Of a stretch of DNA of 64,000 nt, positions 23,901 to 37,500 are shown one piece after another. Within the stretch, counting starts at the first letter, position 1. Every line of letters begins with the position of its first letter. The stretch comes from Platycnemis pennipes (taxonomy: Eukaryota > Arthropoda > Insecta > Odonata > Platycnemididae). A program made the translations under genes and the position numbers. The notes beneath the pieces are model-generated. The model was given only the letters and a program-made list of their open reading frames with translations. It was not told where the DNA came from and made no database searches. The stretch covers positions 85,207,470 through 85,271,469 of the forward strand of contig OW121848.1 in NCBI GenBank assembly GCA_933228895.1, in the 5' to 3' direction.

Positions 23901-25029
23901 CTATCGCATGATGAAAAATACCCACAGCTGTCACTTATGGCAAAATTTGTGAGATTCAGCAGATTGGTGTTAATTAGCAACTTTTAAAACAATTTTGTTT
24001 TAATTTTTCAACTATATGAATTTTCAAATTTTAAAGATAGAAGTGCTTACTCCCCAATATGCCCTACTAGGTTAAACACACTCATTTATTAGGTACTTGA
24101 AGCTTCAGGCAATCCACATGCAAATTATCACAAGCATAATGAGGAAATATCTCATACCTTAAATTTCTTTAATTACTAATGTGTGTTCAAATATTTTCCT
24201 TTTTATACGTAAAATACTACTTTGCCACTTTTGTCTTAAAAGCAACGAACAAGATGCAAAAAAAAGAGCTGTAATATTTCCAGTTTCATTTGTTCTCAAA
24301 TGTGCCCACTCTTAGCATATGATGCAAGATTTCACTACGCCCAGCATCATATTTACAGTAAAATTAAGTTTCTACTTAAATTGAATATTCATTCTGTACA
24401 CGATAGATATAATATGTTGCTCTATGTTGAGGGAACTAATAGATCAACACATTTCTATATTTCATAGGTAACTTTCAATTTGGAGGAGAGATATTGCACC
24501 TGACAACACAGTTTAGATTTACTAGCTTCAAACACAACACAACAAATTCATAGTACTGAATAATGAAGAAAGTATGGGTTTCTCTGGTAGCTAAAATCAT
24601 GGTCAGAGTCACCTTTTTACATAAGAAAGTAGCAAAGAAACATCCATTGAGCATCTGTAATCTAAATAATATTTTTCCTGATTACTATCATTGCAAATGT
24701 CCATGTGAGTAGAACTTGCAGATCATATAGCATACTGAACTTTAGTTTCTTGGTACTTACCATCCACTATAAAAAATAAATGTATGGGTTGATGATTACG
24801 CAAAATATAAAAAAAATTTGAGATGTATGGCCAAGTAATTTATTCTACCATAAAAACTGATAGACTTGTGTAAGTAGAAAACTTATCTCAACAATGTCAA
24901 GCAGAAAATCACAAAAATAAACTACCCTCCCGCAGGAACAATTCATGAAAAATAAAACATTTACAGAGTAAATAAAAGTCTGCTAATGGAGAAATACAGC
25001 ACTGTATTTTTACATTTATATTTCATAAC

Positions 25030-25410
25030 TTTCTTTTCATTTTATTAAAATTCATGATATATGTACAATGTAAAACTCAAAATATAAACAGGACATGATT
25101 GTTAGTCTGCACTAGAAAATAAAAATTGACAAAGCCATATTCCCTAAACGGCTATTGATGAAGCGATTGATGAGAGTACTATTCAGAAACAGATGAAAGA
25201 AAATATTAATACCTTTTTAATAAATCACAATCACATTCTTACTAATAGCTGGTGGAGAACAACTTGGTCAGAAAGCAATGGTCACGTAATTTGTGAAAAG
25301 TATTAAAATTTTTGTGATTCTGAGCCATTTGATTGATAGATATGACTCCCAATTAGGAACAATTCTTGATGAAATTTCTTGTTATCCAAGGTAAGTACAC
25401 TCCATTTATA
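25030..25410 (-). other. foi: Likely zinc-transporter 3' UTR
   Basis: On the minus strand an AATAAA hexamer lies at 25046-25041, about 365 bases after the stop. Other AATAAA sites occur further on, so the true end may be more distal. This is inference only. Confidence 0.35.
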
Positions 25411-25590
25411 TCATTCTGGATTTCTGCTTTTTGTGCTAACATCTTCTCCCCTAAAGATGTCTTTTAGGTCACGCTCATAGAGGGCTATGAGAAGCATGAT
25501 TCCCAAACCAGTAATGAGGCCAAGCAATTGAAGAAGTGATTGAAAAATTGATCCACCTTCTTTGGAATGGCTTGTTGTTAGCTCTGGAAT
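25411..25590 (-). CDS. foi: foi exon 9: last helix and stop
   Basis: It begins IPEL directly after the VDM of exon 8, giving the conserved VDM(I/V)PE junction. It then encodes [20 protein letters not shown], then [10 protein letters not shown], a short hydrophilic tail and TGA at 25413-25411. Vertebrate ZIP6 and ZIP10 end within a few residues of the matching LIALYE..(I/L) segment, so this is the natural C-terminus. Confidence 0.93.
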   Translation of the reverse strand: MPELTTSHSKEGGSIFQSLLQLLGLITGLGIMLLIALYERDLKDIFRGEDVSTKSRNPE

Positions 25591-28500
25591 CTGAAAATTG
25601 AATATATTTCATCATAAGAAACATCTTAAGTGATATTCTTATGAAACACTTAACACACACCTCAAAATAAGTACCTAGTATCACAAATTCAAGTACAGTT
25701 GAGCATCTTTAATCCAGCACTGTCGGGACTGAAGTGATGCCGGGTTAGGGATTTTGCCGGACTATGGGTCATGCTTGGCAACTGGTCTATTTTTGATCTA
25801 ATCTGGATGTTTTTGTCTATTTTTTAATCCGGATGTTTTCATTGGAAGGAGTCAATTATTTATAACAAAATATATTCACTTGCCATTTGCTGAACATTAT
25901 TTTAAAAAAGTCACTGAGAATAATCGGAAAGAAATGGTTTCTTAATTACGAAGTATCGAAGTTGCACAGTGAGTGAAAATAACGGAATCTAAGCATCGTG
26001 AGCATCATATTGCTGCACATTTAAAAGTATAATATTATTATTGGAAATGGGTACATAGAAGTTGATATTTCTTATACATTGCTTCGCGCAACATATTTCC
26101 TACCATGCTTGGTTTGTTATCAGTTGATTCAGTGCAATGTCAATGCATGGGTGTCGTCTACACGACCGCCCTTCACTATGTCGTGGGCGATCAGACTGGA
26201 TGATTGTTTAAAGACAATCATAAATAGTTAGTCTTCCTTCATCAATTTCTGGTTCATCATCTTCATCCCCACTGACTTCCCCATTGCATCAGTAATGGGG
26301 AATTTACATTTCAATGATTTCATCATCTGTGAAATGTGTGGCCGTGGTATAGAGGCCGCTAACTATCTTTCCCTTTAAATTTACCAATTCCATTTCCTTT
26401 AATTCAGGGTTATGGATGCTGTTTGTAAACTCCATCATCATATTTTATCCTCAGAAACATGAAATTTTTTCAATCCCCACTTATTTCTTCTACATCAAAC
26501 CTTAAAGCATACCACCACCATATTTAAAACAATTGTGTTTTAGAACTCACAGTGAAATACTATTCCATGCATGCAAAATTTCCCACATCACATCTGTTTC
26601 TGAAATAGTTTATCATGCTCCATTAGCATTTAGCCAGAAATGCTAAGTCCTTCACTTTGATGCAATCAAAACCATGAGATCAAAATCAGCACTTAAATCT
26701 TCTTTCATAGCTTTTCTCTCAGTCATTCATTTCTTTGTGTCACTTTAACAGTAAAATTTTCAGGTCTTTCTCTTTCAGCTTCTTAATGTGCAATATTGTT
26801 GAGATCCCACGCAGCATGTTTCAGACAAATGCTTTACTGATGCAACGGCATCAAGCATTTTCACAACTTGCACTTTTCTGCAATCGTTAACATTTGGTAC
26901 TGATGCCTCACTCCTCTGCTGTTGTCACAACTATATAGATGATGAAAAATGTGAAAGTGGTCGATCTGTAAATTAGTCATACTTCGTCTTGGCCATGTCT
27001 TCACATTTATATATTTACTTCAAGTTGCAGAATAATTCCAGTGTACACGAAGAAGATACGCCTAAATTATTCTGATTCTAGAATGGGAAAATTAACGTTA
27101 AGAATGGGATAATATCTCGGCAGGTTATGAAGCAATATTTTGGTAAAAAAAATGCTTTTGCATTTTTCACAAAATACCGGGTAGTTGGTCATGGCAAAAT
27201 TGCCGGATAATGGATGTTCCCGGATTAGGGTTTCCCGGATACAGGGTGCTCAACTGTATATGACTATTACTTTCTCTGTTTTCTCATAATACACTTTAAT
27301 AATTTTCTTTCAGACACCATAAAATTCTACCATCAAAGTGCACGATAAAAGCTCTTTAGTCAGCGAGAGGTTTCTAACACTACCCCATAGGTCAATAAGG
27401 TGGCTGATATTGATCTCCAATTGATAGAGCATTGCTTGAGGTTGAGTAGAGCCCCTGGGGGAGAGTAGGGAGGATGGAAAAAAGTTAATTAAAATTACTA
27501 ATGTACCTAAAACATTTCAATTTTAAGTATAATAATGAAAAATTGCTGGAAAAAACTACCTCTAATTTGTGAATTAAATGTATAATATTTTTTCAAAATG
27601 GGGGCTAATATTTTAATTTAAATATGCAACATGAATTGTGGAACATTTTGGAAAAAACAAACTTCGAATCTCACTGAAATAATTTACTCACGACCCAGGT
27701 CGTTATTAAATTATTTCAGTGAGATTTGCAGTTTGTTTTTTCCATCATGGAAAAGTTTCACAAAATTACTCTTGAAATCATTCGTTTTGTGGAACATTTG
27801 TTGACGATTTACTATAAAATTCATATGCAAGTAAGAAAATTTATTTCAATTCTTCAAAAATCTGAGTATCAGTTTTGGCCCTTTGATGCAACCCCACATA
27901 CAGTGTGATTTTCTCAAAACAATATGCATGTCCCCAAATCAGAGGTAGAGGGGGGGGGGGTCTATAAAACGTTGATAAATTCTTGAAGGGGGGGCAAGGG
28001 TAAAAAAAAACTTTGGGGACCCCTGCCTGAGGCTTTACAGGGAGAGATGTCTAACACTCATTTCAACTTGTCACAGGTTTAAAGCAAGTGCTAATAACCA
28101 GAAAAAATTCCACTTTTTCTACATACACATAACTATACAAGGATTCGGACATGAAATCACAAGCTAACTCTGCCCACTACTACTTAGTACTTTATAAATT
28201 AATGCTGTTATAATGAAAATGAAAAACACTTACCATATCTACCAATGCAATATACAAAAACATGCCAGCTGCTAAAGCAAATATCCACTGAGATGCACTT
28301 TCTGTGTCACCCAGAAATATACCAAGTATCATCCCAAAATAGCACAATAATGATGAAAAGAGGTTGTAGAAAACAGCCTGCTTTGCAGTCATTCCTGCCT
28401 TTAGAAGAACAGCAAAATCTCCTGGAGAGAAAACCCAATATTTAATTTCAGGTCCAATACATTAAATGATAATTCATGAAAATGCAATATAATATAGCTT

Positions 28501-31500
28501 TTAAAACAATGTTTTTTGTAAAAATATTTCTGGGTCAGAAAATATGACTACCAAGACATACCTAATTCATGAGGGAGCTCATGACAAAAAACTGCTACAG
28601 CTGTGGAAAACCCTCCAGCAATTCCAGCAGCAAATGCTGCACCAATCGCCATGCCATCAGTCAAGTTGTGTAAACCATCCCCCATGACGACCATCCAAGC
28701 AACAGAGGATATTGACTCAGGGGCTGAATGAACATGGCCATGTGTGTGGGAGTGGCCATGATGAGGACGCTCATGCTCCCTAAGAATGACTGTATAGCTA
28801 TTGCCACCATCTCCACCCTCTTCTTCATCTTCCTCTTCCTTAATTCCATCTTTAATTTCAGCATCCTTTGGTTGAGTTTCGATATATCCTCTCCCAATGC
28901 CTTCTATCGGGGACTTGACAAATCCTTCACTGCCATCCCTTACCATCAGTTTCTCTAATTTGTCATCACCAGTTTCGCTAACAGTTTCATTACAACCATT
29001 TTGCCTACGACGCTGCCGAGATCTCTTCTCCTGCACAACTGACTTTTCATCTGTAAAGGAGCAGAGTTTGCTTGTAAAGATTAATTTTTAAGTTTAAAAA
29101 AATGAATAACTCATGCATAGTTATGGTCTAAAACAGTGTGCTATATTATCAACACTACAGTAACTTGATGTTGTTATCAGACAAACTTAACAAAGAGATG
29201 TAGGGGCGTGAAGTTAGTTATAACTGCTGGCCTCACAAAAAACAGCCCTCTAAAAACATACAACTCTGAAGCAGAGATTTATGAAATATGCAACGACTTA
29301 ATGAATACACATTCTCCCTCTTCATTCAATGTATACAGCCCTATATTATCCCATCCTTCCCTTTTTTGCATGTAGCTTTTAGCTGACTTCATACTTTTTC
29401 ACTATAACTTTGTTAACCTTAAGTTAACTTTGCCATTTTTATGGCAAAAAGCATGTGTACACCAGCATTACCATGGTATGCAGTGGTTCTACTCTATCAT
29501 CAGAATCCTCCCCATGAAACACTAATTTTTTTCACTCGTCTCCTCAATTCCTTTTTTCAGTAAAATCCAACTGCAAAAACTTCAAGTCATATCCTGAGTA
29601 CAGCTGTACCTCAATTTAAAAATCACCTGCTTTATGAAACTCTGGATTTATGAATGCATAGATAAGGGCTCATTGTAATATTGTTACATTGTAGCACTCT
29701 TAAGCTTCAGCTGGGTTTCTAGTAACTATGCCAGGAAAATAATTTACGGACAATAAATATAAAATGGAAAAATACTTTACTGATGCAAAGTAAGAGTCCT
29801 AATAAATTGTTGTCTGAATACATCATCAATATGAAGCTTGCCTTCATGGGATGAATATCTGCTGAAAAAAGAGCCATAGGATACTTAGCAAAGTGAATTT
29901 GATACATCGTAAGAAATGCTAACAGCTTGAATTTTGAAATTTCTCATGGCATCAATGAGTTGGTAAATATTGATAAGGAAGAAATCACCAATGAAGAATT
30001 GATTGCAATAGAAAATTTTGAGAACGAAGAAGATAATGACATACCCTAAACTTCCACTCCTGGGGGCCTATTCTGTAAAGTCGAAAGAATTTCGGCTCAT
30101 ATGGAGAGTCGTGGGTCACCGCGACGAACGATTCGCGAACATCGTTCACCGCCGAAATGACGTATAACAGTTGACTGTTATCCAACGTTATGTCTATTCA
30201 GCGCGCCATTATTACAATGGAAGGAACAAGCTGAGGTAATTAACAATAGTTAATCAACATGACTTACTGTTGATGTTTGTAATCAATCTATTCGCTTTAC
30301 AATGTAACAATATATACTGGTATGGAATAACGGCAGACTAATTAAGAAAGTGAAACTTCTGAAAATTGAAAGTGATAACACCTTCGGAATAAAATCACGA
30401 AATGTTTTGGTTTTATTAATTTATTGTGTCGACAGCTTCTGTAATGATATTGTTTTCTCGAGTGAATCATTGCATCTTCGTGCATATATTCCTCCGTCCG
30501 CTATTGTTTCTATTTATAAATAGACATATACATATATGTAGTACATTGATTTATAATGGATGATATCACATTAGCAATTGCAAATATGCAACAACCGTTC
30601 AATATCCTGCGATAATTTACGCGTCCGAAGACCAAAGGACGTCTACATCTACATATACCCTGCAAGCCACCACACAGGGGGGACGTCCATACAATATCAG
30701 AATTTGTCGGTAGAACACAACCACACAAAGAAAGGTACTCATACAAAGCAAGACAGCATAATGATATTTGCTCAAACAATGTGATTTCCAACATGATAAC
30801 ATCTCCTCTCAATAATATATATTGACCCTGCAGTAGCATTAAAATCTTACGTAGAAGTTTTACACGAATAACAATCCTATATGTCTACTCTACCTGACAA
30901 TTTATTAAGCAAAATTAAACAAAAACATTGCATGGCGACATTTGAAAACAAAACAAATAGTTTCATATACTTCTAACTGTATAAGCAGCAAGGAAACGGA
31001 GACATGAAAGATTTAATCATTAGCTAGAATCAGATACATTCTCACCTTGTATTCCGCGCGATAAATATCAACAAGTCGTATGCTACAATCGAAGCTTCTA
31101 TAGGTGCCCACCGCGAAGGCAGCGCCTGCTCGCCAGAAAATATTTGGCGACGGATTATGAACGAAATGATCCGCAAAATGATCCGACTCCGTCGCCTTGA
31201 GCCGGGGAGACCGTCGCGGCATCAAGGGAGCACGGTTTGTACTACAAACTATGATGTTTATTTCCATATATGGGTATTGTTGTGACGTCGGAATCTCGAA
31301 TTCGACTTTACAGAATAAGGCCCCTGATCCCTGTTTGAGTTCTCAATGCCTTTATGAAGTTTTTTTTCAAGCACATAAAAAAGGGAGTCTAAATTCTTGT
31401 ACCTGAAGATCAAAATTATGAAATAACTATTAAGTTTTTTAATACTAAATGGTGGCTAATTTTTTTGCTCCAAACTGTACCACTATAAGACAAGGGAATA

Positions 31501-34500
31501 CAACAACAGCATGACAGCTGAAACTCTAAGCCTCATTTGACAGAAAAGCAATTCCATCACCAGAGAATGTATCATTATTGTTGTAAGATTGGTCTTTATA
31601 ATTTAGCTTTTTCTTTCATATAACCATAGAGCAGTGTTTTTACATGAACCTGCACTTTTTTCCCCTGAATTTATTGAGCCCAAGATATCTTGTTTTCAGT
31701 TTTCAAGAATGTTTTACTTCACCCTCCTTGACTTTCACATTTTCAGGTTGCCGCTATCTCAAAATGACTTTAACCACATGTACTCCCTATGATTTTCTCT
31801 TCCTGTAGTCCCTGACAGATCTGATATGGGAACAATTTTAATTGCAAGATATTCTATTTCACAGAGGGAAATGTGGCTGCTTAAAATATGACCAGGCTAT
31901 GATCATGGGTAAAACTACATATTCTCAATACACAATGAAAACATCTTTTCTAAGGAAAAGTTAAAGAGTTCATCTTCCACAAATTTAACTGGTAGTTCAA
32001 ATATTTTGACTTGGAATAAAGTGCGTACCTAAAAGATGATGAAAGGTTATAAAATACTGAATCCATTTTCCTGCAATATCCCATTTCTTGCTCACAGCAA
32101 TTACTTCTCATCAATCATGTGTGTGAATTCAAATAGAGTGTGATACTGCACATTTGAACCGTGGGTCTACGATTAAGATTTAAAACTTTGGTCGAGTTAC
32201 TCCAGGAGTCCCTTAGGCACTTAGAACTGTTGGTCCATTTTACCAGCCACCACTCAAGATATCACCCATAGAGGCCAATAGCCCAGCTGAAAGCCAGCAG
32301 GTCCCCTATGAGAATATCCATAACTTCATTGGGTTCCAAAAAGGGTGAGCCAAGATATCTGTTCCTAGTTCTCATTAGAGCAGGGCGCTTGCAGAGAATG
32401 TGAGAGGTTGATTCATCCTCTTCTTTACACCACCTGTATCTAGCTGAATCAGTTATCTTCAGGAGATTATCCTCATCACTTGACAGTGTCTGGTTAGTAG
32501 TCCCACTATCGTTCGTAACTGGCCCTACTTAGTAAGAGTCTTTTGGCAAGGCCAGGTCTAGGTCCCTTTATGTGTAGTTTAATCTCCCTTAGCCTCAATA
32601 TATTCCACCAGATCTCAGTGCTGAGCTAATTCCCACATTCTGATCTCATTTTTCCCCACTGAGGGAGAGAGAGGTACAAATGGTTCTGGTCCAAACGGAA
32701 TAAGGGTGGTTCCTGCTTTTTCAAGTTCATCCGTCATTTTATTTCCAGCAATACCAGCATGACCTGGTACCCAGTCGAGTTCCATTTTGCTGCATCTGCC
32801 TATCATATTAACCCTTTGCGATCCAATTTTTTTTGTGGAATTCAAGTAGTAGCCAAAAGAAATACTATTTGAAAAATAGGTGAAAAGGCCTCACATGATA
32901 CTAGAAGTTCACAAAAGTGACATAAGATAGCAGCACCTTACATAAAATGCGCATAATCGCAGTGCCATCTGATGTCGAGCTCAACTCGATGTTGGACCTG
33001 CTGCTAGCGCTAGGCCTGTCAAGCCAGCCTCGACGTTGGACCGCAAAGGGTTAAGTGCATTGTGACACTCCAGCAGCAGCCATGATTCGCACCATGATGA
33101 TATGGAGCTTTTAAAACAGCTTGACTATCAGTGCAGATATGAGTTGGTCTGTCATGCAGTTCTGCCTCCTTAACTGCATATGCACAGGTCAGAAGAGCAT
33201 TTACTTTTGCCTGGAATACAGTGGCATATTCCCCGAAAGGGATTGATATCTTCCAGCTGCATATCTGCAGTTCTCTGTAGCAGAGTAGCAGAATCTCCTG
33301 CCCTTCTTGAGAAGTGCTGGAAAAACCCCATCCTCACTAGCAGATTAGTAGGGGCTAAAACTTGTGATAGCCCATTTAGTAGCAGTGTACGTTACAATGC
33401 TGGAGGCCAATCTACATTCCGTCAGTACTGGATGGGTGGGAGACCTCCTATTTTGCACTCCTCTATCTCCACGAAGCCTGGAAAATGGGTCCTCAGCTAT
33501 AGCTTCAATGCTTCCTTGTTGGAAGACGTAAAGTCTCCCAAGGGAAGCTCTGGGTCCTTTGACATAATCTTATGGAATCTGGTAAGTTGTAGAACCGACC
33601 CAATGTTTCCACAAAAACTTTACCAAGATTCCCCTTTTGAGCGCTTGATCGCTGCTCTGTACCTCCACTGGGCTGACTCGAAGTTATCCCAGTCCCGAGG
33701 CAACGAACTGTGGGTCTACCATGATTTTCAAGCACTCAAAAAATTAGAAACACGACCTTTAACATTTTCCAGAATAAATCCTTTTTTCTGGAAGAAGACC
33801 TCACTTTTTGCTCCCCCTACACCCCTTAAACGTACTAAAAAAAATGAAATTTCTAAACGCACAACTGCCATCATTGAAATGCAATAATAATTAAAATGTC
33901 AATCAAATACCTAATACTGAATGAAATTAAAACTAGCTTATACTTACTCTGGTATCAAAAAAGTGCTATTTACACTAACCTGAAATTGGGGCGGATGCTG
34001 TTTCATTGACTATTTCACCAGTCGTTATTTCACCATAGCAGTATGGGTAAGAGGAATATTTATGTTTACAAAGTTTCTCTCCAACACTATTGCTGCTAGT
34101 AGCAACCCCTAACCTAGGAGAACTGCTAGCACAAGAACTTGGCCCCAAAAGGACATCAGCACCAGCACCAAGCACCTGCCCACCAATTCCACCTTCCACA
34201 GCTAAAGAAGGACCAGCCTCCCTCATCACTCGTACCCTAGATGGAACAGGCTGAAAAAGAGGAGAATGATGGCATTACAGATCATAAATAAAACCCTTCA
34301 AAACTAAAAGTCACTAAAACTAAAAATCATTTAGTCACAAAATGTGAAATAAGCTTTTAATGCATCTAAAATGAGACTAACATGTTTTAGAGTGAAAACA
34401 CAATGCTCATAAGCTCACCTTATTTCTCTTTTGCTTTCTTTTCCGCCAATCTCCTACCAGTGTAAGACATTTCTCAGTCGTGAAGAAAAACACTAACCCT

Positions 34501-37500
34501 AGCATTGTTCCCAGTCCTTTCCACATGTTTGTATCATGATGATCCTCATGAGCTGGTTCATGCTCATGTGCTACGAGAGAGTGGTCTATGTGATCATGAT
34601 GACCAAGAGGGGCCATAGCCTGTAAAACAGCCACCATAAAAATTAATTGCTAATAAGTCTAGGTCTTATTTTGTGTATGAGTAATACTAAAGGAATTGCA
34701 GTTAACTTTTTTTGAGTATTTCCATTATAAAACAGAAAAAGGAGACCTTATGCTTTCCATAGTATTAGACGCGTATCACTAGTTTCGGCTCCTAGTCCAT
34801 CTTGGTACTTTCAGGAACACTTCAAATTGACTAAGGGTGCACATGAAGATGTCTAGGGGCCAGTACCAGTAGAACATGTCTAGCAACATACTGTGGAATA
34901 CACAAGTTCTCTTTTTTCTGTTTTGTGATGATGCATGAGTTCCAGTTAAATAATGCATTATTATGTATTTTGGTTAGTTTGTAGAAAGAACACAAAATAT
35001 TTTTATACTATGCATGTTTAAATTAAAAACATACAGTAGACTCTAGATACTACAAAGTCAGCAGGACCGGAAAATCGGTACTTAGTCAACTTCGAACATT
35101 TTCAATAAATATTGAAAAAATTTTACCTTTGTTTAAAAAATTTTACCCTTACATTTGTCTTTGGGAACATTGTATAACATTTCTGGTTGTTGATCGTGAG
35201 AACATTCTTAAAATATGCCTTTGTGTCGTACACTGTATCACATATCTTGAAAGATAGTGAAATAAATACCTAATAATGGATAACCAATTTGATAATGCAC
35301 ATGCCAATAACCAATGCCAATGCTCTACAGGCAATCGAGTTGGAAGAAGAAAGGCTCTTTTTGCTGCAACAGAGAGAGCCAGGATGTACAGTTTATCTTA
35401 AAGGAGTGCATCACAAACTCGCAGGCAAAGAGTGCCAAACCCACTTGCAGCAACTCACAGGACACAATGTAGATACAGTGTTGAATGTGTATCATCACCA
35501 CAGTGTGTTGCCTTATGTACGACCTATATGTGATTCAATGTAAGCCTTACATCTTTTTTTCACCAGTGTTTTGGGAAAAAAGGTGTGTGGTTTACATGAG
35601 TTAACACCTTATCTTGAATTGACTCGAAAAATGTATTCAAGATAAAGACAGAACACATATCCCTCTGCAATTTAGGTACTTACATGGGGAAGCAGGTGGA
35701 TAAGTGCATCACCACATAGAGTTCCCACAGCGAGAGCAACAAGAAATTGTAGTAACTGGTGATAGAAGACTTTCTGCATTACAGGTATCACAGCCACTCC
35801 AAGGAGCCCACAGAGGCTGATCACAATCACACTCAGGGATGCATACAGCCACACTGTAGACCAAGGTTTAAAAAAAAATCAGTGAACCTTTAGCTTAGTA
35901 AGACATTTGACACATTGAAATAAATGAATAACTTGTAATTTTTTCAAGTTTCATACCTTAACTGATATCAATTACCCTTACCAAACCCAGATAAAGATGC
36001 TGAAACACTAATACCAGTCGAAGAACAAAAATTTGCGGAGAAAAATACTAAGTTATTCATTTATTTAATGACTTAAGGCTGCTATTCTGAACGAGATAAG
36101 GCCGGCCTTATAAGTCATAATAGCGGAAAAAGTCGATATTTTCAAGAGTATTACGACCCCGTCGTTATTTGCTATTCTGAATGCCGAAGAGTCACCGGAA
36201 GTCGCTATTCTACAGATATCCCATAGAGCGGTCGAAATATGGTATTCTGAACGGCGGATAGCGACCGGCCGGGTCGTAATATTATTCCCCGATTCTGAAG
36301 ACCGGGCAATCTGGATAGCGCGACGTAAATCAGCTCGCTGAGTGACTTTCAAATGTTTATAATGTTTACTTCGAGTAGTATCGGGTATATATTCGACGTT
36401 TGTTTACTATCTGAAAGGGCTGGACGTCTGCATTTCAAGTTTAGGCAATTGTTAATGCATATGTAGAAGCCCGGGGTAGGCTACGATTAGAGAAAGTGAC
36501 ACATATGTGTTTGTTTTTTGTGAAATCAGTGGACTGTGGTGTTTCTATTTACTTTGAAGTCATTGGTGGTGCCTGTTTTAGTTTCTGTGGTTGTTGTATC
36601 GGAAAATTTCAAGCATGTTCATTTATCTGTTAAGAATTACTAGAAAGTGTTATTTATAAACTTACCGGAGGACCACAGAGGTTCCATCCCATGCCCCTCT
36701 GTAAACTGACCACTGCACGCAAATACCTTAACGCAAACCGACCACGATTTATAAACAATAATAATAACAGGATGATAGTATAAATTTATTTGAAGTGATG
36801 GAGGACAGATTTATTAACCATTTCCGTGTGTCGAGTGAAGTGACTATGTTTGTAGTAAACTGACTTGATTAAACCTTGCGGCGAGAGAAATCCTGCAAGC
36901 CATGGCTTGATGATGTGTAAATACTCATTAATAGATCATAATAGTAGACGGGGAAAGTGTGATGTGCCATATTATACTTCATTGCAAAGGCAGTTTATTA
37001 ATGTGAACATATTTTCAGTTTATAGAACCTTTAATTAGTTATTTACCTGCCCGATGAAAAGCAATAAAACTCCTACCGACAATAATCCTTTTCATCTCAT
37101 TGTGTATTTACAACGTCTCCATTGGGTCGTTCTTAATTGTAAATATATTAATAACTATAGTTACCCTTGAGTGTAAACGATTTTTATTTTGCTTGCATTG
37201 TAAACAAACAACAGTGATTTCATGAAAATACCGGTACAGAAACGAAATTGCCGAACGTGAGCAGCTGTGTGTCACTTAATAATCCTGAAGGGTACAGAAA
37301 CCACAATCATTTCCATTCTATTAATTTGCAAATTGTATAATTATGAAACTATTGATCTTTTATGATGATAAGTACGATTTTCGTGCGAGTACCCTAGCCT
37401 CCGTAGCAAAACGTATTTAATGTTTATCAACATTGTTTATGAAGATGATAAAGTAATTAATATAAGTTCTACCACTTAAGATTTGTGATAATCGGATGAA

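Larger units (their letters stand above)
18851..25410. other. Convergent intergenic region
   Basis: This is the space between the 3' ends of the STRAD and zinc-transporter genes. It is AT-rich and CpG-poor, contains two MITEs (20431-20676, 20714-20972) and one pogo-like terminus (19214), and holds no open frame I can support. The zinc-transporter 3' UTR must occupy part of the right end. Confidence 0.5.

Noticed and set aside
33180..33887. 235-codon + strand open frame, the longest after exon 1 of the transporter
   Set aside because: The opposite strand carries recognisable LINE fragments (pre-RT, RT start, RNase H) over the same interval. The frame has no motifs, so it is an antisense shadow.
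35289..35543. 84-codon + strand frame in a transporter intron
   Set aside because: It is antisense to the gene, and I recognise no family and no element ends around it. It may be an old transposon piece, but the evidence is too weak to annotate.
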